NCBI GenBank assembly: GCA_018697195.1
Contig: CM031878.1
Span: forward strand, 65,545,145-65,609,144
Length of the DNA: 64,000 bases
DNA from: Certhia americana
Lineage: Eukaryota > Chordata > Aves > Passeriformes > Certhiidae
Direction: 5' to 3'
Both the position numbers and the translations under genes were made by a program. The notes beneath the pieces were generated by a model. That model ran no database searches and was not told where the DNA came from. It saw nothing but the letters and a program-made list of their open reading frames with translations. Below are positions 38,841 to 50,689 of the stretch, piece by piece. Each line of letters begins with the position of its first letter. Within the stretch, counting starts at the first letter, position 1.

Positions 38841-41800
38841 TTCTGAACATCAGTCCTTTTTCCTTCATTGTCAAGAACAGACTCTGACCTCCTTTCTCCT
38901 TTTCGTATATCCAGAAGAAAAAAAAAAAAGCCACCTGAGGACTGTTGGCAACGAAGTCTTTAGAAAGACTTTATGTATTCTGATTACCTCAGAAGGCATT
39001 ATTGGGGGATTCCATTTTACAGGGAATTTGTTTCAGTCTTGGGAAAGACTGAAATTCTCCAACCATTCTCTACTTCAACCTTGAAGTTTTTAATGTAATG
39101 GCTAAAAGTTCTCTTACTCAGAAAAAAACAAATGGTTTGAAATCCTAATCAGCGAGAATTCTTCACTTTCTTAAGAATTACATTTCACAGTTCAGCTGCC
39201 TGTAAACGTAGAAAATTTTTGGGCCTGCAGCTCTGCAGGAGGACTTTTCTGAATGAAACAAGTTTGAACTTTCAGTTACAAGATTTTAACTTCTATTTCT
39301 AGTTTGTATCTTTACTAATTACAGTCTGATTCACCAGGAAGGACAAAATGCTTGCTATTACTAACAGTTGTATTGTTAACTCTCAGGGATGCTATTTTCC
39401 TGTCCTCAAGTAAGTTCTTAACAGACAGTGCTGACATAATATTACTTTAAACACAGTTTCCTAGGAGTGAGATGGTATAAGATACTTTTACTTTTTAGGT
39501 TTAATAGAGTGTCCATGTCTTGTTTTAATACGCTCTACATAGTCATGCATGCACAGTTCTGCATAAGTATTGAAAGTCTGTGAAATGTTGGTGCTGGGCC
39601 ATGTTGAAAAACCTTTTGTTACTTGAATTTTCAAATGGTATATATTGTATTATTATTAGAATGACATTTAATTTTTTTATTCTCTATATTTTCATTATTA
39701 GAACTGAAGAATAAAAAAAGCTTAACTGGCAAATAGAATTAAAAGTGTCTCAAGCAAAACAATCATCTATAAACATTGTGAGAAATTAGAGCAGTTAAAA
39801 GTTGCAGCTACATGGATGCAGGAACTGGGTTAATTGTTTGCAGAAGTTCTCAAAGCTCTTGGAAAAATACACCGGTTTCTGAGTTCTTCAGTTTTCATTT
39901 TTCCAGAACTGTATAAAATATTTATTCAACAACTCATGAAAGATGGGGAAAAGAATGGTGTCATCCTTTCTAGTCCTCTACTATGATACCATTATGAAAT
40001 ATAAAATTGTGTATACTTACAGGTATCTCTTTACTTGTTTGTCAGGCTTGATGATACTATCAAAATGGATTAATTATCTATGGTAGAGTACTACTTTCCA
40101 TATTTAAGAATTTTTTTTTTTTTAAGTTTCTTGACACAAGAATAACAGATTGCTAAGAAATCACTAGACAATGTGTAGCTTACCTTGAGTTGTTGGAATT
40201 TCTTGGCTGAAGTAAGATCTTAATATAATCATTGTTTCTTTACCATTTGTCTAGAAATACTTTTCCTTTATCTTACAGCAAAAGCCTTTGAATTTTGGAA
40301 GGTGTTGCTGTATCATGTTTGGGGGATGCCCATTAAGAAAATATGGACAAAAGGCAGTTTGCAGTGCTTGAAGGAAAAATGCCTTCTGTTTGTCAGGAAG
40401 AAGCAGTGGTTTCAGCCATTTTCAAGTGTCTTAGAAATATATGTTTTCTGTCCTGCAAATTATCACTGGAGAAACAGATTAGTTAATACAATGAAGGTTT
40501 TTTAGTACACTTAAGCCACAGTATTTATCATAGAATAATGAATTTAGTACAAGAGATACAGGAAAAGATAATGCTTTACATTTTTTTCTCTTGGTTTTAT
40601 ATTCTAGCAAGATATAACAGAGTAGACTTAAATATGAACTCTATTATTAAGGTTTTGAAAGCAAAATTATTTTAGAAAAGGAGAAACGCAGTTTGAAGGA
40701 TATTTTCACACTCATCCTTGAAACAGCAGTCATTCAATTTCCTGAAAGTAATTGTATGGTTGAGAACAGGGCTGGGTAAATGATGATTTTTGTAGTAGGT
40801 CAGCTTAAGGAACTTGGTAGGTTTTTCTTGTAGTATGGTCTTTTTGCATGGAATTTTTATAACCTGAAATATCAGGCTTTTTCATTTTATCATTTTCTTC
40901 TAACGGTAGTGTTTTCTTTCTTGGTAAATGGTTTCATCTTCTGTAACCTGGCTTTCACTTTACATCTCATTTCAAAATTGTGTAAAGTCAGAGTGGAAAT
41001 GAATGCATGTTTTTTGGCTTTGTCTTTCTCCTAGCATGTGCTTCCAACAGTCTTGCACATTTTCGTTTGAAATAGATAGTAAACTTTCATCCTAATGTTA
41101 TAGAATATTTAAACTTTTTAAGTTTTTGTAAGAGTAATGGGTGATGCTTAAACTTCTGTGTAGTCAGCCTAGGAACAGTCCTTGGTGATTTTCAACAAAA
41201 GGCAGAGGCAGGGGTGGTTCAGCTTTCACAATGGTGTGGGCCAGACGCCACTTTGAGGAAAAAACATTTCAGGGAAAGACCATTCCAGGGAAGGAAGAAG
41301 GGGTAGAAATTAATGTTATTTAGCCCTCCTTCAGTGGAGTAGTCCAGATCCTTGCTTTGGTGCATGTGTTTGACTTTTTATCCAGCCATGATGCATTCCT
41401 CTGTGGTAATGCAGGAAGCATGGGGTCAGATACCTCCACACATGCATTTTTCAGGCATACGTGTGCAAGGAGTCAGGCACTATTAGGAAACACAACAGTT
41501 TGCTGTTTGTGCTCTCAACAGCACATTCTACTTTGCTGCTGGCAGTTCATGGCTGTTCTGGGCAACATATGCCTTAATATTATTTTTGTTAAGCAAGCTG
41601 CATATAAATTCAATGGCTATCTAAAATTAGGTCAAGGTTGAAGTAAAAGCTCTACCAAGTAGGGAACACAATGCAAAGACCACTTAATCTAATGGAGAAG
41701 AAGGTGGAGTAGATAAACAGTGCCCAAACACAAACAGGAAGTCCACCAAAGGTGGAAGCAGGAACAGACTGCCAGTGAGGAATGTGGAAGACACTGTGCC

Positions 41801-42108
41801 TGGACACACAGAGATGATGTTAGTAAATACAAAACTCTGATGGAATTTCAAATATTGAGGAATGTGAAGCTCGGCAGGAATGGATTTTGTGGGTACACTG
41901 CAGCAGAAGTAAGGCTAAAGGAAAATAAGAGTCTACAGCTCAATGTGGAGATATGGAAAAAGGTGAATAATTTTTTTTTGACTGATGAATAAGAATGAGG
42001 AAAGAACGTCTCATCAGGAACCTACATAAACGTCTCCTCAGTCTCTTCCTCACTTGAATTTTCCTACCTATGGCCTTTTTTTGATTCTCAAAATAGTGAG
42101 ATCGTAAC

Positions 42109-42198
42109 AAAATAGTGAGAAGGCAGGTTGGTATAATCAAAATAGTGAGAAGGCAGGTTGGTATAATCAAAATAGTGAGAAGGCAGGTTGGTATAATC
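42109..42198 (+). repeat. 30-bp minisatellite, three perfect copies
   Basis: Three head-to-tail identical copies (42109-42138, 42139-42168, 42169-42198) of a 30-bp unit starting AAAATAGTGAGAAGGCAGGT. A partial unit, AAAATAGTGAG, sits just before at 42090. Because 30 is a multiple of three, the minus strand reads as a repeated ten-residue peptide (IIPTCLLTIL), but there is no evidence that it is coding. Confidence 0.97.
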
Positions 42199-45179
42199 AC
42201 TGTCTGAGTTTTGTTCTTAATCTTCATAGCATTTCATACGCTTTTCACTGATATATTGCTTCCATTCATACTTATGCTGAAATGTGAAACTCCGTATGTA
42301 ACATTCTTAACTGTTTTCCTAAGCTAATCACTTGGTTGTTTCTCTTGCAGAGTTAAAATATGTTGAATGAGCAATCTCAGCATAACAAAGCTGTAGAGTA
42401 TGATACTTTTTTTTCTAGATAGCAAACTTAAAAGAGTACTTAAAATCATAAGAAAGAAAAATTAGTGTGGGATCTTGTACTGTACAGTTGTAATTTGAAG
42501 GAACAAAATAGCTGACAGCCATTCTTACTGTTTTATTACATTATGAGAGCAGAAGTTTTTTGGCTTTTTTCATTATACTGAAATACTGTCCTGGATTGAA
42601 TAAAAAAAATGGGCTGCTTAAAAATAAAAGTCAGTAAAAATATCATCGGCTTCATTTTGAAAACTTTATTGTTCACAAGATACTAAAATAGAACCAGCTA
42701 TCATGGGGTTTTTTTCTTATGCATTAGATTCCTAGTTACAAAGTCAAAACAGATCACAAGGACAGCTTTTTGTTGGATTTGAGACAACTTAAGGAAAATA
42801 TTGAAGTATGTTCTAAATGCAGGTTGTCAACTGACTTAAAAATATGGCTTGCAGAAGCTTTTTCTAATCAAGTCTTGCAGAAGAGTTTTCCTGTCTTATT
42901 TGTTAGGATGCAGAATAAGCCATTTTCACTTTTTGGAAAAACAGGGCTTGCAGGTGAGACTTATCTCTTTTCTGAATTCTATGTATTTTCATTGTTTATT
43001 TTTATAAAGAGGCAACCTTTGCAATAATACAGAAAAGAGTAATGCAACTCATGTGCCTTAATGTGAAAAGTCATCAGTGACAGCAAAGCAAACCGTTTAC
43101 TGTTAATCAAAATAATGACAGAAGTGTCAGCTTATTTCTGCAGTCATTTTGAAAGTATTTATGTGTATTCAAAATAGATGCTTTTTTTGGTTTTGTCTTC
43201 TTTCATTATCCAAACATGCTTTTCACTTTACTGAACCAAGTTGGGCCTTTTCTTAAATGTGTCTGTATTTCATGAGAACCTGAAAAAGAAAAGAAAAAGC
43301 ACTACATACCTTTCCTTTGAATTTTGATTATCCTGTGCTGAGGTGTAGTAGTTGTCAAGATAAGATGATCCTTGTGAGACATCTGGGGCGATTCTAATTA
43401 ATTTCTTGCTGTATACTAACTGGTCTTTGTTCTTATTTTATTCTGGAGAAGCCAAGAATAATATCTGCAGCTAATAGTGCATCTTCTTAGTATGGTGGAT
43501 CAATATTAAACTGTCTAAATATCCTTAATCAACTGTCCTTTTTTGTCCTCTTTCTATGGACAAGAAATTTTCCACAGAAATTAGATCTTTGTTCTTCACA
43601 AATAGAAATTATTCTTTAATATAGTGGTAAAGGTTTTACTCCTGTTTCTTCTGATTGAAGGGTTTGTGGTGGAAGGGGGGAAGAAATTGGAGATTACTGT
43701 AAGTGTCTTTATAATCACTTGGAAATTAATTAATTCAGAATGGTGACTGCAGCTGCTATGACTCCTTATTCCAACTGATGCTTTTGTATATAAAATCTTA
43801 TTTCCTCCATTTCCATCTTCTGCTTAAAAAAAGAAAAAAAAAAAAGATGAAGTCTGTTTGGGAACATAATGCTAATGTAAATATGACTTCAGTTCTGGAT
43901 AGATGTATTTGCACTTTTATTTAAGTGAGGATTTAGTGAACACGTGGATGAATAGTAAGAGGTAGAATAATGATACCTTTAGGAGATGAAAGTCATGCCT
44001 TGGAAATCAGTGGGAGTTCTTTGAAAGAGTAAATACATGGTAGATATTGTTGTCTGTATGTTGTTATGCCATTTTCCAGCTTTCACCAAAGCCTCTAGTA
44101 GTTTCATGTGATTTTAGTTTGTTTTTTCTTTTTCTAAAGCTGTTCTTGAATATGAATTTTCTTCTTTTAGTTGAAGAGTTAAGCATGGTAAGCTAAAGAG
44201 AAGAATAGATGCTTGGCTTTCATAGTGCTGGAAAGCTAACAGCAGAGTTTTGTGCAGATCAGTGCTGGAAATGATTCAGAAAAGTGAATGAATGACAGAG
44301 TTTGATGATTCCAGAATTTTGGGATAGTGAAGATACTAATATGAAAACACTGCAGAGCCAGTCATCTGGGCAACAAAATGACTGAATAAATGCTAAGTAA
44401 TACTTGTGGTGGTGGTGTGAATTACATTTCCAGTAGTTCATTTTCACTGGACTGAAAATTGGCTTTTTGCTGATAATCCATTAGGACGTGGGTATCGGAG
44501 TTATTATAGGTATCTGTGAAAATGATAGATTGCTCTTCCTTGTCTTCAGACAGAAGACAGTCTGTTCCTATTAAAATTAATTATTTTATGATATACTGCA
44601 TGGATTGTCTTTGTATGTTTAAAAAACACACAAAATAGTAAAAGTGTAAATAAGCAGTGTCAAGGATGATCAGACATGCACAGCATTCATTATGCATTTA
44701 TACAGTGTAACAAAATTGGAAGAGGATTTGCCAGGATACAAGGTGATCTGATGTTGTATTTATATGCAATTCACATATATGACCTGGATAGATACTGTGT
44801 ACCAACATTTGCTGATGAGGTTTTAACAGCCAGTTTGAAAATCTGCATATAATAAAAGCAAAACTTCTTTTCATGTTTTGTTACGATCTCTTCTTCCTAC
44901 CTTCTCACCCTGTGTAAATCAGGTGACAGGTTTGTTTTTGCTGAAATTTCAAGATCTCTAGGAAAGCATAAAAACTAACTCTTTTTTTTTCTCCATGGAA
45001 CTTGAAGAAAGGGCTGGAAGAGGAGTAATTTTCCCGGTGACAGTGCATAGTGGGAAAAGGAAGGGAAACAAGAAGTTACTTTTTTTCCGTATGGTGTCTA
45101 ATCTTTGCACTCCTTTGCCCTCTGGAAGCAGACAAAAGGGGTGTGTATATGGGGTGGTGGTGGTGGTGTGTATTCACGT

Positions 45180-45640
45180 GCTTCAGCTTCGCGCCGCCAT
45201 CTCTCCGGCTGCTTCTTCCACTCTTTGTTTCCGTCTTTTATTTCAAACCCCAGCGTAGCGGGGGGAAGGGGCGGGTGGTGGTGGTGTTACTACGCGGGTT
45301 GCAGCCATTTGTCAGTCACCGTCTGTCCGTTTGGGAATGCTGTGAGCATCCAGCACGTCCTTTCGCTGGCTGCCTCGGTGGCGCCGTGCTGGCTCTGTGC
45401 GCTGCCGGGCGGGAGCGGCGGGGAGCGGGCGCCGCTCCAGGGGTGCCCCGCGCCCTCTCCTGGCAGGGAGCGCTGCCTTCCAGCCAGAGCCGCGCTGCTT
45501 GGAAATAGGTTAACCCTCACATCGCATGTGGTTGTTATTTTAGTACTAGGAAAGCGCCGGTGGAACAAATTGTGTCAGTACAATGAAATTACGGATTGCG
45601 TTACAGAGCAAGTGGACGCTGGCGTTCGGAGCTTAAGGGA
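45180..45640. promoter_or_regulatory. Intronic CpG-rich island, candidate promoter
   Basis: About 460 bp with dense CpG in otherwise AT-rich intron 3. It contains a YY1-like GCCGCCAT (45193-45200), an Sp1-like GGGGCGGGT near 45269, GGT-trinucleotide runs on either side, and a 7-bp-arm hairpin ggagcgg/ccgctcc at 45422-45438. The longest open frame (45105-45647) has no similarity I recognise and looks like GC-rich chance. It could be an alternative SRFBP1 promoter, a promoter of a non-coding RNA, or an enhancer with promoter-like composition. Direction is not determined. Confidence 0.55.
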
Positions 45641-46557
45641 TGTTTGAAGAAAAAAAGAATGCTAAAATAATTATGATTTTTGGCATCGTGCTTGGTGTGC
45701 TTCTAAGCTTGTTTTCTCTCTTTTTTTTGGTCATTTTTCTATGCTTGTGCTTGTAGTTTATTTTCATAATGCCTTCTCTTTCTGAAATTGTCACAAGATT
45801 GCAGACTTGCTAATTGCTTTCTGTATGCTATGGTGAAAACAGTGACTGCTCTCTGAATGTGACTACCGAATCAGATGTGAACCTCCAAAATGAAACAATT
45901 CATTTAATCTAATTGACAGAATAAAATGCCAAGTTCACAGTGTTCATCTCGGTAGACTGATGTAATTGCTGGCATTTGACTTGCATACCTCTTGAAATAT
46001 TAAATTAGTTTATAAACGTGGCAGAAAAGAGCAACCTATACTTGCCAAATAAAGTTGGGTATTTTACAAGAGCTCAAACAATTAGCCATGTTCAGTGTTC
46101 TTTTGGGGAGTTGTTTTCTTTCATTTAAAGCATGAATAAGTAGTCTTCCCCTCAGCTGCTTGTTCTGCTTTTAGAAGAGGTTATGCAGCATAGAAGAATG
46201 AGGGTATTTAGATAGAGGAAGTTAACCATTTCTGTGAAAGCACATTTACAGGAATATGGTGTAGTTTTGTTAGATGGGTGTTTTTGTAACTTTGATTTTC
46301 CAGAAAACAATAAACCCAGAAAACTAGAAAATTTAAACTTTATTATGAACATTATGAAACTTATTAGATGAAAATTCACAGGTTGACACTGAATTTCACT
46401 TGGATCTAAACTGAGACAGTAATACTGTAGACATTTAGTAATGTTTAAAATTGTTGCCAGCAAAAACCTGACACCAGTATAGTTTACAAAAAGAACAATT
46501 GCTAGACAAGTTCCCCATGAAATATATTCTTACATTCCCAATGAATAACTGTAATTT

Positions 46558-46628
46558 TGGAGGGGGGTTTTTTGGGGTTTTTTTGTTTGGTTGGTTGGTT
46601 GGTTTGTTTTTTTGTTTGTTTGTTTTTG
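46558..46628 (+). repeat. G/T-rich tract with (TTGG)n and (TTTG)n
   Basis: G6, G4, then TTGG and TTTG short tandem units. Sense strand of intron 3. Low complexity. Confidence 0.88.
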
Positions 46629-47584
46629 GCAGGTTAGGAATAGTTAATTCTCATCAAAATTAATTGTCCTGTTTTAATCTAAAGTGAGGTGGTTCTCAAG
46701 CTTTTGATTTTTTTTTGGAAGTTGTATTCTGGTAATTTCCTCTAGTGACGTCTTTGGTTTTGTTATTTTAAAATGTGAATTAAATTTTGCCTTTTTTTCT
46801 TCATCTCTTTGTAGTATTTCTCTCCAATGTGTTATTAATCCAACAAGGATGAAAATGATTTCAAGGAAGATTACTTTTTTATTTTGAGAGGTCCTATATT
46901 AAAATCAAAAACCAGTTAAAGTATCATAAAATTCAATAAACTTTTGAAAATTTAAGGCAGTTGATAAAACATAGAAAGTCATTAAAAATACATTAAATGT
47001 CTTCAGTGCATGCTTAGGGAAAATTAGAAACTGTAGAACCATTTCTTCTTATGTTTCTCTTCTTTGTAGTACAGACCCTAGATAATATATAAATTTAAAA
47101 CTCTGTAATTACTTTTGAACATCATAAAAATCTTAAACCCAGGTGATACAGGGGAGTGTATTTAAATTATAGTTCATTTAACCTGTCTCCAGCTAGAGAG
47201 AAAATGTCTTCATTTCTACTGGATAAAATCTCTGTTTTCGTTATATGGTGATACAAACCCAAGTCATCCAGTCGGGTTGCCGGCAAAAGATTTATTGGCT
47301 ACATGGGTGAAATAAAAAAAAAATCCATGGAATTTTTTTTTTATTGTCCTTTTGCTTTTGTGTGATTGTCTGTCCTTTATGACACAGGTATGTACAGTGA
47401 AACTCAACTTCCATGGAAGGCTACATCTCTACATACATATATTTTCAGACATTTATCAGACTTCCTGCATTGACTGTAATTTTAGCAAAGGCTAACATCT
47501 TGAATTCTTTTATTAAAAGAATATGTTGTTTCTGAATATGTGCAAACTTCTGAAGTAGTATTTATTCAACCTCTGTTAAATTCC

Positions 47585-47695
47585 TAATACCTGTTCGTAC
47601 ATATATCTCTTTGATAGTGAGATAGTGAGAAGTCTGTTTGATAGTGAGATATTGAAATCTGTTAGTATATATGTCTCTTTGATAGTGAGAAGTTT
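47585..47695 (+). repeat. Imperfect ~68-bp tandem duplication
   Basis: A block containing ctgttcgtacatatatctct and ttgatagtgaga is repeated about 68 bp later as ctgttagtatatatgtctct plus ttgatagtgaga, with extra internal gatagtgaga motifs. Non-coding. Confidence 0.8.
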
Positions 47696-50689
47696 CCACA
47701 ACATGCAGAGCATTGCTAGGTAGAAAGACATCCCTACCCCCATTGTAATGTGGTGTCTAATTTTCTTACAATAAAGAGTACATTAGTAATATGCTGATTT
47801 TTTTTGTTCATATTGATTTTGAGTGCGCACACACCTCAACAGACAGTCTTTACTTTGTCACTGTATTGCATTATATTAGATAAAAAGGTCTTCCCAAACA
47901 CACATACCCCCCCCAGTGATTAGTTACTATCTTTTATGATCTCTTACCACACAGTAGTCCTGTGTTTTTAAAACAGGTTTGCATGTTGCCACCACTTAGA
48001 TTTTGTGTCCATCTCTAACTTAAAAAGCAAGAACTTATCCCAATAAGTCACCAAAGAAATCAGAAAATAGGTCCCAAAAATAGATTCCTTTATTTTTTCT
48101 TTTGAAAGGTATAGGCTCTGGCATAAATGTGCACAAACACTGATTGTCTTGCCAGGAAGAAAGGCAAGTCAAACTGAATGAGGCAGAGAGATCTTTAACC
48201 TTAGTGTGAGTAAATAGGTTTACTTTGTCTGTTGTTTCTTTTCCTAAGAACTTTGTACATGTTTCTGTCCTTTTTGGGTATTAAAAATAAATGGGTTTAA
48301 TGGCATTTTATTGAAATCCAGCATTAACTTAGTAGGCATAGCAAGGCTCCTCCCTATGTGGTATGAGTGGACTGTAACAGAGGGGAGCTGAAGTGCTGAA
48401 GTTTCCCAGCACATCCTCTGCCCTGAGCCCCAAGTGTGGTTCACCCAGGAGCTCCAAGAACGAGTCCCCATTTCAGCTGCATGGGCCAGCAAGTTAGCTG
48501 ACACTTTCAGGATGGGTGAGTGCAGGTTTTTTCCCAGTGATGCTTAAAAAAACACTAACAGGAAAGTTTTTAGTGTGGAGATGCATAGATACCTACTACA
48601 TTCATGAAGGATTATAATACTCTTAACAAGTGATCTGGCAGTCTTCATAATTTTCTGGACATCAGTCAGCTTCAGACCTATGACAGTGTCTAACAGCACT
48701 AGCCTGGATTTCCTATCAAATCAATTACCTCTCATGAGACGGTTACTAGCCTCTAATGGATTCTCACCTGTGGGTTGAAAACCTCAGTCCTTCTCAGCAG
48801 GAAACTCTTGGTAAAAGTGTAATGCTTTCACATCCACAGATGTGTCTCCTGCAGAAGGAGGCAGTGGCAGGTCTTTTTAGAATTGCTTTGGAAATGCAAT
48901 GAATGCAACATCTTAAAGATTATCCAATCTATTTCTTTGCACCAAGGAAAATAAATTGAACAACTGCATCACTGGGGCATTCTTATGTTGTCATTCAACC
49001 AGGGGGGATAAATTGTTACTGGTAATTGTCACAGTCAGCAAAGCAGGAAATCATTACAACAAAAGTGAGCTCCCAGTTGAGAAATGCTGCTTTAGTGCAG
49101 AAGGCGCAGTTGTAAACAAGTAGCAAGTACAGTGTTCTGAGCTTACCTATCATCAGGGTACAGTTAGGGAAATTTGGGACAAATCAGTAGGCCTCTCTGG
49201 AAGGATTTTATGTGATTTACAGGTGATGGATGAAGTTTAGAGTGACCTGGATTGCCTGGATTCCATTGAGGAAAAAACTAATGCCAAGTGGAATATGAAA
49301 TTTCCAGGGCTAAGGCTACAGACTCTTTGTCTAGGGGTAGACTTCTCTTCTTCTGTGTGATACTACCAAGAGAGATACTGCCTCCCATTTTATTCCTGTT
49401 TTAAAAGTTGTAGTTAAAAAATGAGAGCAAATACAGAAAATACTTAGAGACCTTGCATATCTTTAAACTTTTATTCTGTGGTAGATGAAATTCTGGACAT
49501 CTAATTACTCAGAAGAAAGCTTGAGAGGTGTTTTACTAATAGTTCATAAAGACTGGCACTAAGAAAGGCATCTACTTGAAAGTGCTTAGCTTTGTCTGTG
49601 GTAAAGTTACAGGTGAACCATGGCTGATTTATTTCACTGATTTAAAGATATCCTATTTTTGTGTACTTTCACAATATTAATACTTACCCATAAGTCTGAG
49701 ATTGCTCCTGTTCTGAATGAACTAAAATACTAAACTTCTGAAAGACTTAGGGGAACAAATTGGTTATGACAAGAAGATATACAGGGATTAAATGGTAGGG
49801 AAAAAAAGCTGAAAAAGAGTTCTGGTTTTTTTTTTCTCTTAAACCTTTCTCCTCACAAAGTAAACTAGAAAAATGACAGAAAGTAGCAAAATTAGACTGT
49901 ATGCTGTGGAAAAATATAAGAAATTTTGTGAGAAAGTAGTCTCAAACACAGGTTTAAGAGTAAAAGTTATGGTTGTGTTTTATAAGCTGAAAGTGTATTA
50001 ATGGGTAGCAAACTATAGCTGAGATTTCACCAGAACTATGACTCTTGGTATGGGTATTCTATTTCTATATGCCCTGATTCTATTACTTATTTTTTGTAGA
50101 AGTTTCACCATTTTGAGATGAAAGTAGTCTTTTCATAAGGAAGGGCTTAAAACTTGCACAGCTAAGAAAATGTGAAAAAATATTGATGAAAAGTAATGAA
50201 TTTTATTATAAAGGTAAACAAAAAATACTTGTCAAAACATAATTAAAATTGTGTCATTTTTAATAGTTTGAGGACTCCTAAATTGCTTCCACAGGCCACT
50301 GGCAGACTTTAGTTTTTTTTCTGAGTCATCTAAAAGTGCCTGAGACAGCATAGCTGGGAACATATTTTGATGAAAAATCTTGCATTTCCGAGATGTGTTG
50401 AAGCCTCATTTGACAGCAAGGTTTTTTTGGTTTTGCTGTCTTCCAGAGGCAATTCAATAAATTACATTTCCATGCCTTTTAGGTTAGAACCTCTGTCTTA
50501 TTCAGAATCACTTGGATAAAGTGTCATCTGAGCAGCCACAATCAATATAAGCATGAAATCCTATTTTCACATACGCTTGACATACTTCTATATAGTCTTG
50601 TCTTTCTGTGTAAGACAGTTATGGTTTATTAAAGAAAAAAATCTCCCAACATTGCTGTTTTAAGTTTCCATAAGTACTGGGGTGAGCTC

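Noticed and set aside
42109..42198. Minisatellite considered as a CRISPR-like array
   Set aside because: Head-to-tail identical units without unique spacers, in a vertebrate intron.
45105..45647. 180-codon open frame over the intronic CpG island
   Set aside because: Same effect of high G+C. It spans GGT microsatellites and has no recognisable domain. The island is reported as regulatory, not coding.
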